A DNA stretch of 64,000 nt from NCBI RefSeq assembly GCF_029945705.1, contig NZ_JAQSDC010000045.1, positions 48,583 through 112,582 of the forward strand, in the 5' to 3' direction. Shown here piece by piece: positions 55,234 through 63,961 of this stretch; the first letter of the stretch is position 1, and the number at the start of each line of letters is the position of its first letter. Made by a program: the position numbers and the translations under genes. Source of the DNA: Methylotenera sp. (lineage in GTDB: Bacteria > Pseudomonadota > Gammaproteobacteria > Burkholderiales > Methylophilaceae). Below the pieces are notes generated by a model. It searched no databases. It had not been told where the DNA came from and was given only the letters and a program-made list of their open reading frames with translations.

Positions 55234-57159
55234 ATGTCTAACCCAAGTAAATCAAGCAAACCTGCACTCGTACCGCTAGATATAGCGCGTGAAACCTTTA
55301 AGCAAATGGCATTGCGACGCGTTGTTCCATCGCCAGATAATTACTTGCTTATTTACAATGAAATAGCTGGTATTACAGTTAAAGAAACTGCTGAGTCAGC
55401 TATTAGAAAAGCGCTTAAACAACTGCCTAATGAAACGACGGAGCAGAGTAAATGGATTAATCGCTGGGATAAATTATTAAAGCAGGAAAACTGGGCTGAC
55501 TTGTCTACATTGTTGAACGACAGTATGGATGCGAATGTGGCGGTATCCAAGCAGTGGCCAGATGCGATTCGCGAGCTCATTCAACATTGGGATGCTAAGC
55601 AAGTTGGGCTGGATGTTACAAGGAAAAAAGAGGCGCTAGAAAAAGTGTTGATTAACTTTGGTAGTGATCCACTTTTAGCACAAAAATTGCAAGCATTGGC
55701 CAATAATTGGAAAACTTATGGCGTCTCAGATGCATCGTCTTCAAAAGGGATTGAAGTCATTGCGCAAGTTGAAGGTAAGCTACTTAGTTTAGGTGATGCT
55801 GCAGTTTTAAGCGACTCGGCTTTGGAAACCTCTGATTTGAGAGATTCAGGTTTAAACACACATAATTTAAGCACACCAAGTTTAGCATCGCCTGAGGTCC
55901 TAAATCCTGGCTATGAACCAGACCAATTTCAAGAAACATTTCGAGCATTGCAAGATATGTTAAAGCAATCACTTAATCACGGGTTAATCCCGAGATTAGA
56001 TGGTTATCCAGAGCTAAAAGAAGAGGCTGAGCAGATATTTTCCATGTCTGAAAAGGCACGAAAACTAAAAGAATGGCAAGTTGTCGTTAAACAGTTTAGA
56101 GCACTGTTAGTCAGAGTTGAGTTAATTGGCGCTAATGAAGAGGGTATTAAGCAAGATTTATTAAGTTTACTTAAATTGTTGATTGATAACATCGGAGAGT
56201 TAGTTGCAGATGATCAATGGGTACGCGGGCAGGTAACCTCTGTACAAACTATTATCTCTGGTCCTCTAGATAGAGCATTAATCGTAGATGCGGAGAAAAG
56301 TCTGAAAGAAGTAATCTTCAAGCAAGGCATGCTTAAACATAGTTTGGCTGATGCTAAAAATGCATTCAAAAGTATGATTGCGACATTTGTTGACCGCCTT
56401 AGTCATATGACTAACTCGACCGATACCTATCAAAGTAAAGTAGGGCAGTATGCTGACAAGTTGGCGGAAACTGAGGATATTGCACAAATTAATACTTTGT
56501 TAGAGAGTTTAATGAAAGATACGCATACTATGCAAACCGATATTGTGCGGTCTCGTGACTCTATGATGCAGCAGAGCGCAGAGGTTGAGGTTGCGCAACA
56601 GAAAATACTGCAGTTACAGGCTGAGTTATCTCAATTAAGTGAAAAGGTGTCGATAGATCAATTAACGGGTGTACTTAATCGGCGCGGCTTAGATGAAGCG
56701 ATGCTGAAAGAAATATCACGTGCAGAACGCGGTGCTAGTTCTCTATGCGTTGCCTTGCTGGATATTGATAACTTTAAACATTTTAATGATAACTATGGAC
56801 ATCAAGTGGGTGATACCGCCTTGCAGCACTTAGCCAAAGTGATACAAGAAACCTTGCGACCTACCGATATTGCAGCACGATTTGGTGGAGAGGAGTTCGT
56901 CATATTGTTGCCAGATACCAGTATTGATGCGGCTATTGAGACTATTTCACGATTGCAGCGTGCCTTAACCAAGCAATTCTTTTTAGGCAATAACGAGCGA
57001 TTGTTAATCACTTTTAGTGCTGGCATTGCCTTGTATAGGGAAGCAGAAGAGCAAGTTACTGTGCTGAACAGAGCTGACCAGTCGATGTATCTTGCTAAAA
57101 AGTCTGGTAAAAATCGTGTAATGACTGAAGTTGATTTAGAAATAGCTCGCAAAAACTAG
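55234..57159 (+). CDS. GGDEF diguanylate cyclase
   Basis: A 641-residue soluble enzyme making c-di-GMP. The N-terminal 480 residues are helical without a membrane span and resemble the long helical N-terminus of other betaproteobacterial cytoplasmic cyclases (IARETFKQMALRRVVPSPDN). The catalytic domain shows the A-site GGEEF and the inhibitory I-site RPTD five residues upstream, so it should be active with product inhibition. The GGDEF domain begins at DQLTGVLNRRGLDEAM. It lies upstream of a sensor kinase and regulator on the same strand, with a 206-bp gap. Confidence 0.93.
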   Translation: MSNPSKSSKPALVPLDIARETFKQMALRRVVPSPDNYLLIYNEIAGITVKETAESAIRKALKQLPNETTEQSKWINRWDKLLKQENWADLSTLLNDSMDANVAVSKQWPDAIRELIQHWDAKQVGLDVTRKKEALEKVLINFGSDPLLAQKLQALANNWKTYGVSDASSSKGIEVIAQVEGKLLSLGDAAVLSDSALETSDLRDSGLNTHNLSTPSLASPEVLNPGYEPDQFQETFRALQDMLKQSLNHGLIPRLDGYPELKEEAEQIFSMSEKARKLKEWQVVVKQFRALLVRVELIGANEEGIKQDLLSLLKLLIDNIGELVADDQWVRGQVTSVQTIISGPLDRALIVDAEKSLKEVIFKQGMLKHSLADAKNAFKSMIATFVDRLSHMTNSTDTYQSKVGQYADKLAETEDIAQINTLLESLMKDTHTMQTDIVRSRDSMMQQSAEVEVAQQKILQLQAELSQLSEKVSIDQLTGVLNRRGLDEAMLKEISRAERGASSLCVALLDIDNFKHFNDNYGHQVGDTALQHLAKVIQETLRPTDIAARFGGEEFVILLPDTSIDAAIETISRLQRALTKQFFLGNNERLLITFSAGIALYREAEEQVTVLNRADQSMYLAKKSGKNRVMTEVDLEIARKN

Positions 57160-57365
57160 TGAATTTATTGTTAGCTGCTTTGTTAGAGATTAATTGAATT
57201 TACTTGTAATAAAGTTCAAGAGTAAAGTTCAAGCAAAGCCTGAGTGTTATATTGTCGGTTAAATTTTATTTAATAATTTTGTACTTAATATTAAATTTGA
57301 ATTACGATGAGTGTTAACTGATGGTGTTTTTAATTGTAAATTCGTATTTGTAAAAGGTAGCTAAC

Positions 57366-58826
57366 TTGTCTCAATTGCCAGATATCTCTTTACTTTTAGA
57401 CGCCTTATTGCTGGGTGTTACAGATGAGGTATACGTTCTTAATGTATCTACTATGCAGCTTGTTTATGTGAGTGACAGCGCATTTAAGGATACTGCTTAT
57501 GACCTTGAAAGCTTACAAGAGCATGATTTAGTGAGTTTGCTAGGTGTGAGTGAAAGCATGTTAAAGAGTCATGCGGAAAGCCATCGTCACCACTCTTATT
57601 TTGTTGAAATATTACAAGAGCAAACGCCTATCATTGGTAATATTAAACATCACAAGTTGCGGCTCATGGTTTTACCGTCAGCTAAAAAAATCTTTATATT
57701 AATCATTAAAAACGATGTTGCCGACATTGCTGCTGGTCTGAGTGCTGGTGAATCAGGTGCTAAGAAAGGTCTTAGTGAAAATGAAACACGCTCTCAAACT
57801 ATGGTGGCTAATACACCGGGGCTAGTTTTCCAATTTCAGCTAGACAACAACGGTGAAATGAAGTTTATCCATCTGACCGATGGCTGCAAAGCGCTACTTG
57901 GCTTAACTGCGGAAGACTTAAAAGAAGACTCCAGTTTGTTATATTCCATGATGAACGCAAGAGATCGTAGCGTGTTACGCAAGCGTCTTGAGCAATCTAC
58001 CACTAACCTTAGCCTAATGAACTGGGAAGGGAAAGTTTGGATTGATGGCTGGCAAGATAATAAATGGCTTGATTTGCGTGCGGTGCCTAGGGTGCTAGGC
58101 AATGGTGTGTTGCAATGGGAAGGTATTATGACCAATATCACGCAAAGCAAAAATGCAAAGCATGAAATTGAAAAGTCTCGACGTGAGCTTGTAGAATTAA
58201 CTGCACATATACACAAAATTAAAGAACAAGAGCGCAGCGCAATCGCACGTGAAATTCATGATGACTTAGGTGGCAATCTGACGGCTATTAAAATGGGGCT
58301 GTCTTCTATTATTAATAAACTCTCTAAAGGTCAGGAGGTAACCATTGAGCAAGCGCAAGGTTTAGAGTCTATATTAGATAGTACTTTTGAAGCGGTACAT
58401 AGAATCTCTAGTGATTTAAGGCCTAATGTTTTAGATTTAGGTATTGTTGCAGCGCTAGAGTGGCAAGCCAAAGAGTTTGAGAAACAGTTGGGCATTACAT
58501 GCAAATTCACTTGTAATCAGTCAGAAATCCCTGTTTCTACAGATCAAGGAATTACCTTGTTTAGGATTTTTCAGGAATCAATGTCTAACATTGCCAAACA
58601 TGCTAAGGCAACGCATGTGAATGTTGATTTGAGTGCCTTTGAGCACGACATCATCTTAACGATTAGTGATAATGGTGTGGGTATTAAGTCTAGCGATACC
58701 TTGAAATCCAATTCATTTGGATTGCGCGGCATGCGTGAGCGCGTGACGGCCTTGCACGGTACATTTGCGGTGCAACAATCTAATAAACAAGGCACGGTAA
58801 TTACAATTAAGTTGCCAGTGGAGTAG
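57366..58826 (+). CDS. PAS-domain sensor histidine kinase (NarX/DegS-type HisKA_3)
   Basis: A 486-residue kinase with no membrane span, probably cytoplasmic. One or two PAS-like domains lie in the N-terminal 270 residues (VFQFQLDNNGEMKFIHLTDG). A short helix leads to the phospho-acceptor region SAIAREIHDDLGGNLTAIK (His about 296). The ATPase domain carries FRIFQESMSNIAKHAKA, ISDNGVGI and FGLRGMRERV. The start is TTG at 57366; AAGG lies 8 bases upstream. It probably pairs with the NarL-type regulator at 59317, although 490 bases separate them. Confidence 0.92.
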   Translation: MSQLPDISLLLDALLLGVTDEVYVLNVSTMQLVYVSDSAFKDTAYDLESLQEHDLVSLLGVSESMLKSHAESHRHHSYFVEILQEQTPIIGNIKHHKLRLMVLPSAKKIFILIIKNDVADIAAGLSAGESGAKKGLSENETRSQTMVANTPGLVFQFQLDNNGEMKFIHLTDGCKALLGLTAEDLKEDSSLLYSMMNARDRSVLRKRLEQSTTNLSLMNWEGKVWIDGWQDNKWLDLRAVPRVLGNGVLQWEGIMTNITQSKNAKHEIEKSRRELVELTAHIHKIKEQERSAIAREIHDDLGGNLTAIKMGLSSIINKLSKGQEVTIEQAQGLESILDSTFEAVHRISSDLRPNVLDLGIVAALEWQAKEFEKQLGITCKFTCNQSEIPVSTDQGITLFRIFQESMSNIAKHAKATHVNVDLSAFEHDIILTISDNGVGIKSSDTLKSNSFGLRGMRERVTALHGTFAVQQSNKQGTVITIKLPVE

Positions 58827-59316
58827 TTATAAAATCACGCCCAACTTTACCCAAAAAATTAGTACAAAAAAACATATAAGTTCAATTTTCGACACACTGA
58901 TGATAAATTTCGTCACTATGTTGAAATTTCGTTAACATTTTGACAGCATTCTTTTCATATACGGTTACAGTTTGAAGTACATCATTTTTTAATAGAATAT
59001 CGGCTTTAAAATAATTTCACAAAATTTTTAAATTTAGATAATTAGGGCAAACCCTATGTGACACTAAGTGTTGTGCACTATTGTTAAATATCTTTTTCAA
59101 ATGAGTCTAAGTCATTTCAGTATATTAATCTTAAAAGCGCTATTTTTTATGGTCATCATGGCTTGAGTTACTCAGTCATCAATCTCAAATTTCAGTTCAA
59201 ATATCCAAAATCATTGACTGGCACACAGTTTGCTTATATTTAATTGCATAGGCGACTTAAAGCTAGTTTTGCGTTAAGGTCGGTCATCACCACTTAATAC
59301 TTACCCGGATATCAGC
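58827..59316. other. 490-bp intergenic region with sigma54-type promoter
   Basis: No gene is seen. The region contains the -24/-12 element described at 59219-59234, a small palindrome ACACTAAGTGT near 59061-59071 and otherwise AT-rich sequence. The distance from promoter to gene leaves room for an activator binding site upstream, as sigma54 promoters need. Confidence 0.6.
59219..59234 (+). promoter_or_regulatory. Candidate sigma54 (RpoN) promoter
   Basis: TGGCACACAGTTTGCT: GG at 59220-59221 and GC at 59232-59233 are separated by exactly 10 bases, matching the consensus TGGCAC-N5-TTGCW. Transcription would start near 59245, about 72 bases before the response regulator ATG. No similar element was noticed in the other gaps I read. 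Confidence 0.72.
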
Positions 59317-59964
59317 ATGACAAAAAGTAACAAAATCAAAGTAATTATTGCAGATGATCATGCCATTTTAAGGGCCGGACTTAAACAGATTTTGGCTGAA
59401 ACAGACGATATTGAGGTGATTTCAGAGGCGGAGAATGCGGCTGAGGCAATCAAACTAGGTTGTATGCCTGAAGCGGATGTTATTTTGATGGATATTGCGA
59501 TGCCAGATCGCAGTGGCATGGATGCGCTGAAATATATTAAGCATGTTAACCATCGCATAGCGGTGTTGATGCTCTCGATGTACAAAGAAGATCAATATGC
59601 TGTACGTGCCTTAAAGTCTGGTGCTGCAGGTTATGTATGTAAGCAAACGGCTTCATCAGAGTTGGTGAATGCTATTCGTACGGTTGCTAAAGGTAAAAAA
59701 TACATTTCATCAGAAGTAGCAGAAATTTTAGCTAATCAGGTCGGCATGGAAACTGAAAAAGCGCCGCATGAAAGCCTTTCAGATCGTGAGTTTCAAACCA
59801 TGACATTAATAGCATCAGGTTTTACTGTAGGTGAAATTGCCGAGAAACTAGCGTTATCCGTAAAAACTATCAGTATGTATCGCACTCGTATGCTTGAGAA
59901 ATTGAATTTGCGCCACAATGCTGAATTAACACACTACGCGATTAAAAATCATTTGGTTGATTAG
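59317..59964 (+). CDS. NarL/FixJ-family response regulator
   Basis: A 215-residue two-domain regulator. The receiver has the acidic pocket (IIADDHAILRAGLKQIL), the phospho-acceptor Asp about 58 in VILMDIAMPDRSGMD and the Lys in YVCKQTASSELVNAI. The LuxR-type helix-turn-helix is at about 145-210 (LSDREFQTMTLIASGFTVGE, then LALSVKTISMYRTRMLEKL). It probably is the partner of the kinase at 57366. It likely depends on sigma54 for its own transcription, given the promoter upstream. Confidence 0.95.
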   Translation: MTKSNKIKVIIADDHAILRAGLKQILAETDDIEVISEAENAAEAIKLGCMPEADVILMDIAMPDRSGMDALKYIKHVNHRIAVLMLSMYKEDQYAVRALKSGAAGYVCKQTASSELVNAIRTVAKGKKYISSEVAEILANQVGMETEKAPHESLSDREFQTMTLIASGFTVGEIAEKLALSVKTISMYRTRMLEKLNLRHNAELTHYAIKNHLVD

Positions 59965-60231
59965 TTTTATTGAATCAGATTGACTTGTTCGGCTCACTCG
60001 AACAAATAACATCTGCATTCAAACGCAAAGTCTAAAACTTCCATATAGCAGCATTTGGCTAAACTTAATTTAGCTTAGTCTTAATCTCGCTATTTCACAC
60101 ATTTATCCCCCTTATTTGAGCTAATGTTCGTTATCGCACAGAACATCAGATAGTGCATTAGGTATATTAAATTGCTAGCAAGTTTAATTTAAGTTTGCCA
60201 ATGATACGATAGTTAATATAGGAGCATAAGT

Positions 60232-60516
60232 GTGATGAAGAGAGTTAAATCTTTACTTAATGGTTTAATTGGCGTCATAGCAATATTTGCAATCACAAGC
60301 ACAGTGTAACCGATAAAAAAAGGCAACACCAAATTGAAGGTTGCGGATGCGGGCCCTATGTTATTTGTGCATATGGATAATGGTATTTACAAAATTTTCA
60401 GCCAACACAATGGCGTCATGTTTACCAAAACCATAAAAGTTGTAAGCCATAAAGGCGTTAATGTGCGTCTTAACTGGAAAAGCTCTACAGCTGATGATTC
60501 TCCAGATGAAATGTAG
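60232..60516 (+). pseudogene. Small secreted protein interrupted by an in-frame TAA
   Basis: The frame starts GTG ATG AAG (60232/60235) with GGAG at 60221-60224. It reads MKRVKSLLNGLIGVIAIFAI then TSTV, then stops at TAA 60307-60309. The same frame continues without another stop for 68 codons: PIKKGNTKLKVADAGPMLF, then YKIFSQHNGVMFTKTIKV, ending SSTADDSPDEM. The first part is a signal peptide, and the second the mature protein it would export. A single base change (CAA or GAA to TAA) or a sequencing error would explain the break; a TTG restart at 60334 would give a 60-residue product without a signal. I do not recognise the family. A terminator follows. Confidence 0.6.
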
Positions 60517-60523
60517 TATTGCT

Positions 60524-60570
60524 AAGCCGAGTCATTAAATCGTATTGACCAGAATAAGCTCGGCTTTTCT
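60524..60570 (+). terminator. Rho-independent terminator after the small secreted gene
   Basis: AAGCCGAG (60524-60531) pairs with CTCGGCTT (60559-60566), with TTCT following. The loop is long (27 bases), so efficiency is uncertain. Confidence 0.6.
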
Positions 60571-60700
60571 AATTAAATACATGCTGATATACATTAAAGG
60601 TGTATAACAGTATTAAGAGATTTCAATCACTCTTTAAATTGCTTAGTCATTCCATCCACAGTTAATTCTGTTCGCTTTATATTTCAAAAGAGATTCGGTC

Positions 60701-60745
60701 ATGTATAAAAGAGATTTAACTCTGCGTTTAGCCGCCCAATGCTAA
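60701..60745 (+). CDS. Possible 14-codon leader ORF overlapping the hybrid kinase start
   Basis: ATG TAT AAA AGA ... TGC TAA encodes MYKRDLTLRLAAQC and stops inside the first codons of the kinase gene (overlap 7 bases: the TAA lies at 60743-60745, the kinase ATG at 60739). It could be a translational-coupling leader, or the original N-terminus of the kinase separated by a frameshift. Confidence 0.3.
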   Translation: MYKRDLTLRLAAQC

Positions 60746-63369
60746 CGACAAGCGTCCTATCAAAAATCAATCAGTATCAATTGTTTTTGTTATTGGTATT
60801 GATTGCACTCGCTTTTGTTTACTTAATCTATCGACAATCACAACAAAAACTCAGAAATTTAGTCCATTTAGAAACTCAACATTTACTTGAGATTCAAGAA
60901 AGTACGAATAAGCAACTTCGGCTATTGAATGCCACGCTCCAAGATAGCGAAGAAAAGCTGACGGTTACCCTAAACTCGATTGGCGACGCCGTTATCACAA
61001 CGGATGCTGATGCATGCGTCACTTTATTGAATCCGCTCGCAGAAAAGCTTACAGGTTGGACCTTAGCTGAAGCTGCTGGACGACCGATAGCCGAGATTTT
61101 TCCAATTATTAATAAAGAAACGCGTGTGGCAGCGACTATTCCAGTCATGGAAACCTTAGCACACGGCACAATACAGGGGTTGGCTAACCACACAGTATTA
61201 ATTGCACGCAATGGTAGTGAGTGTGATATTGCCGATAGCTGCGCACCAATTCGCGACCGCGAAGGTCAGGTGGTTGGTACGGTATTGGTATTCCGTAATG
61301 TGAGTGAAGAGTATGCTGTTCAGCAAGCCTTGCGCGACAACACGGCGCTAATACAGACTATTTTAAATACCGTTGCCGACGGCATTATTACACTACATGC
61401 GAGTAATGGCACCATTGAAACTGTTAACCCGACAGCTCAAAAAATGTTTGGCTTTAGCGCGATAGAACTCGCAGGTTTGAATTTCAGTGTGCTGATTCCC
61501 GAGCTTGATCAAGAGCAACGCAATAGCTCACTTAAACATTACAGTCCTAGTGATGAAGCGCGCGCTGTTGGTTTAGGTCGCGAAGTCATCGGCTGGCGTA
61601 AAGATAACAAGCCGTTTCCGTTAGAAATTGCCGTCAGTGAGATGTGGCTTGGTGGTGAGCGCTACTTTACTTGTATCTTGCGTGACATCAGTGCGCGTAG
61701 GATAGCGGAGGAGGCTTTGCTGAAGGCTGGCGCATTGCAAAGCGCCATTTTTAACAGTGAAAACTTCTCTAGCATTGCGACCGATGCCAAAGGTGTGATT
61801 CAGATTTTTAATGTAGGTGCAGAGCGCATGCTGGGTTATACCGCAGATGAAGTGATGAATCAGATCACACCAGCTGAGATTTCAGATCCTGTAGAAGTGA
61901 TTGCGCGTGCTAAAACATTGAGTATTGAGTTGGCTACGGCAATTACACCAGGGTTTGAGGCGCTAGTGTTTAAGGCTTCGCGTGGTATTGAGGATATTTA
62001 CGAACTGACCTATATCCGTAAGGATGGCAGCCGCTTTCCAGCGGTGGTGTCGGTTACCGCGTTGCGTGATGCGCAAAGTGCCATTATTGGTTATTTACTC
62101 ATCGGCACGGATAATACGGCACGTAAACAGATTGAAGCTGAACGAACAACGCTAAATGAAGCGCTACAGCTTAAGAATGTTGAGCTTGAACGAGCTACTT
62201 TTGTTGCAGAAAAAGCCAATTTAGCTAAGTCTGATTTTCTATCGAGCATGAGTCATGAGTTACGTACACCACTAGGTGCCATACTTGGCTTTGCGCAGTT
62301 AATAGAATCAGGCACGCCAGCACCGACCACTTCACAGAAAAAAAGTATAGATCAGATTCTGAAAGCAGGTTGGTATTTGCTGGAGTTAATAAACGAAGTG
62401 CTAGATCTAGCGCTGATTGAATCTGGCAAGTTGGCACTTTCATTAGAGCCAGTATTGCTGGCTGATGTCATGCACGAGTGCGAAGCCATGATAGAACCGC
62501 AGGCACAAAGTAGAGATATTAAGGTCATATTTACGCGCCGTGAGTTTCCCTATTGGGTGAAATGTGATCGTACACGGGTTAAGCAAATCGTCATAAATTT
62601 GCTTTCTAACGCCATTAAGTACAATAAGGTAAATGGCACTGTAACAGTAGAATGCAGCATAACGCCTTATGATACTGTGCGCATCAGCGTGCAAGACACT
62701 GGTGCAGGTCTGACGAGCGAAGAACTTACACAGCTTTTCCAGCCATTTAATCGACTGGGTCAGAATGCTGAAGAAGAGGGTACGGGCATTGGTTTGGTGG
62801 TGTGCAAGCGCTTGATTGATCTAATGAAAGGTAAGATTGGCGTAGAAAGTGTTGTCGGTAAAGGAAGCACGTTTTGGATTGAGCTAGAACAAACGAGTCA
62901 ATCGGAGCTAGATACTCAATATCAGCTGAAACTACCAACACCGCAACAGCCTCATCGCGATGGGCTGTTGTATAAGTTACTTTACGTAGAAGATAACCCA
63001 GCGAATCTTATGTTGGTTGAAGACATCATTGCACGACTACCTGATATTCGTTTATTTAGCGCAAACAATGCCATTCAAGGTGTTAAGCTGGCTCGAGAGG
63101 AGTTGCCAGATGTCATTTTAATGGATATTAACTTACCAGGCTTTAGTGGATTTGATGCCTTTGAGATGCTCTCGGATGACCCGCTTACCTCACATATTCC
63201 AGTGGTCGCATTGAGTGCTAATGCCATGCCTCGTGATATAGAAAAAGGTCTACATGCTGGATTCTTTCGCTACCTGACTAAGCCGATTAACGTGAAAGAG
63301 TTCATGGAAACAATGGATTTGGCACTGAAATTTGCAAAAACAAAGCAAGCGCTACTATCAAAGCCGTAA
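60739..63369 (+). CDS. PAS-containing hybrid sensor histidine kinase
   Basis: An 876-residue hybrid kinase. It has one N-terminal span (LFLLLVLIALAFVYLIYRQ), a short coiled-coil, and three PAS domains at about 70-190, 195-325 and 330-465 (VTLNSIGDAVITTDADACVT, TVADGIITLHASNGTIETVN, FSSIATDAKGVIQIFNVGAE). The HisKA box is SHELRTPLGAILGFAQ (His about 505), the ATPase is marked by INLLSNAIKYNK, DTGAGL and GTGIGL, and the C-terminal receiver has its Asp in VILMDINLPGFSG (about 795). A receiver-PAS gene follows at 16 bp. Confidence 0.95.
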   Translation: MLTTSVLSKINQYQLFLLLVLIALAFVYLIYRQSQQKLRNLVHLETQHLLEIQESTNKQLRLLNATLQDSEEKLTVTLNSIGDAVITTDADACVTLLNPLAEKLTGWTLAEAAGRPIAEIFPIINKETRVAATIPVMETLAHGTIQGLANHTVLIARNGSECDIADSCAPIRDREGQVVGTVLVFRNVSEEYAVQQALRDNTALIQTILNTVADGIITLHASNGTIETVNPTAQKMFGFSAIELAGLNFSVLIPELDQEQRNSSLKHYSPSDEARAVGLGREVIGWRKDNKPFPLEIAVSEMWLGGERYFTCILRDISARRIAEEALLKAGALQSAIFNSENFSSIATDAKGVIQIFNVGAERMLGYTADEVMNQITPAEISDPVEVIARAKTLSIELATAITPGFEALVFKASRGIEDIYELTYIRKDGSRFPAVVSVTALRDAQSAIIGYLLIGTDNTARKQIEAERTTLNEALQLKNVELERATFVAEKANLAKSDFLSSMSHELRTPLGAILGFAQLIESGTPAPTTSQKKSIDQILKAGWYLLELINEVLDLALIESGKLALSLEPVLLADVMHECEAMIEPQAQSRDIKVIFTRREFPYWVKCDRTRVKQIVINLLSNAIKYNKVNGTVTVECSITPYDTVRISVQDTGAGLTSEELTQLFQPFNRLGQNAEEEGTGIGLVVCKRLIDLMKGKIGVESVVGKGSTFWIELEQTSQSELDTQYQLKLPTPQQPHRDGLLYKLLYVEDNPANLMLVEDIIARLPDIRLFSANNAIQGVKLAREELPDVILMDINLPGFSGFDAFEMLSDDPLTSHIPVVALSANAMPRDIEKGLHAGFFRYLTKPINVKEFMETMDLALKFAKTKQALLSKP

Positions 63370-63385
63370 GTGAAAAAGGATATGT

Positions 63386-63961
63386 ATGATGATTGAACGA
63401 GAAATTCTTGATGCCAATATTCTGATTGTAGATGATCAGGAAGCCAATATTAGCTTGCTAGAGCAGCTGCTATCAGAAACAGGCTACACCTCAGTAACCT
63501 CTACCAAAAATCCTGAAAAGGTATTTGAGATGCATCGTATCAACCGCTACGATTTAATTTTACTAGACTTGCAAATGCCTATCATGGATGGATTTGAAGT
63601 CATGAAAGCGCTCAAAGTCAATCCTGAGGACGCTTACCTACCCGTGCTAGTGCTTACCGCGCAGCCTAATCATAAGTTACGTGCTTTGCAAGCGGGGGCA
63701 AAGGATTTTGTCAGCAAGCCATTTGATTTGGTAGAAGTGAAAACGCGTATTCATAATATGCTTGAAGTGCGTCTGCTATACAAAAAGCTTGAGAATTACA
63801 ACAAGGTACTTGAGCAAACCGTGCTTGAACGCACGGCTGAGTTACGTGAAAGCGAAGCGCGCTATCGCAGCCTCACCGAGCTGGCCTCAGACTGGTATTG
63901 GGAGCAGGATGAAAATATGAACTTTACCAAGATTTATGGACCAGTGAGTGACCCCTGTTGA
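63386..63961 (+). pseudogene. Receiver-PAS signalling protein, truncated at its 3' end
   Basis: The visible protein has 191 residues. The receiver domain is at about 10-125 (ANILIVDDQEANISLLEQLL; Asp in LILLDLQMPIMDGFE about 61; Lys in DFVSKPFD). A coiled-coil helix (LEQTVLERTAELRESEARYR) leads into a PAS domain that begins SLTELASDWYWEQDENMNF. The frame ends at TGA 63959-63961 only about 30 residues into the PAS domain, after GPVSDPC. That end lies in sequence that looks like an insertion-sequence terminus, so the gene is probably cut by transposition. A complete homologue would continue with the rest of the PAS domain and probably an output domain. AAGGA lies before the ATG. Confidence 0.7.

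Noticed and set aside
60001..60230. Gap after the NarL-type regulator searched for a second sigma54 promoter
   Set aside because: TTGGCTAAACTT... has GG and GC 14 bases apart, not 10, so it does not fit.
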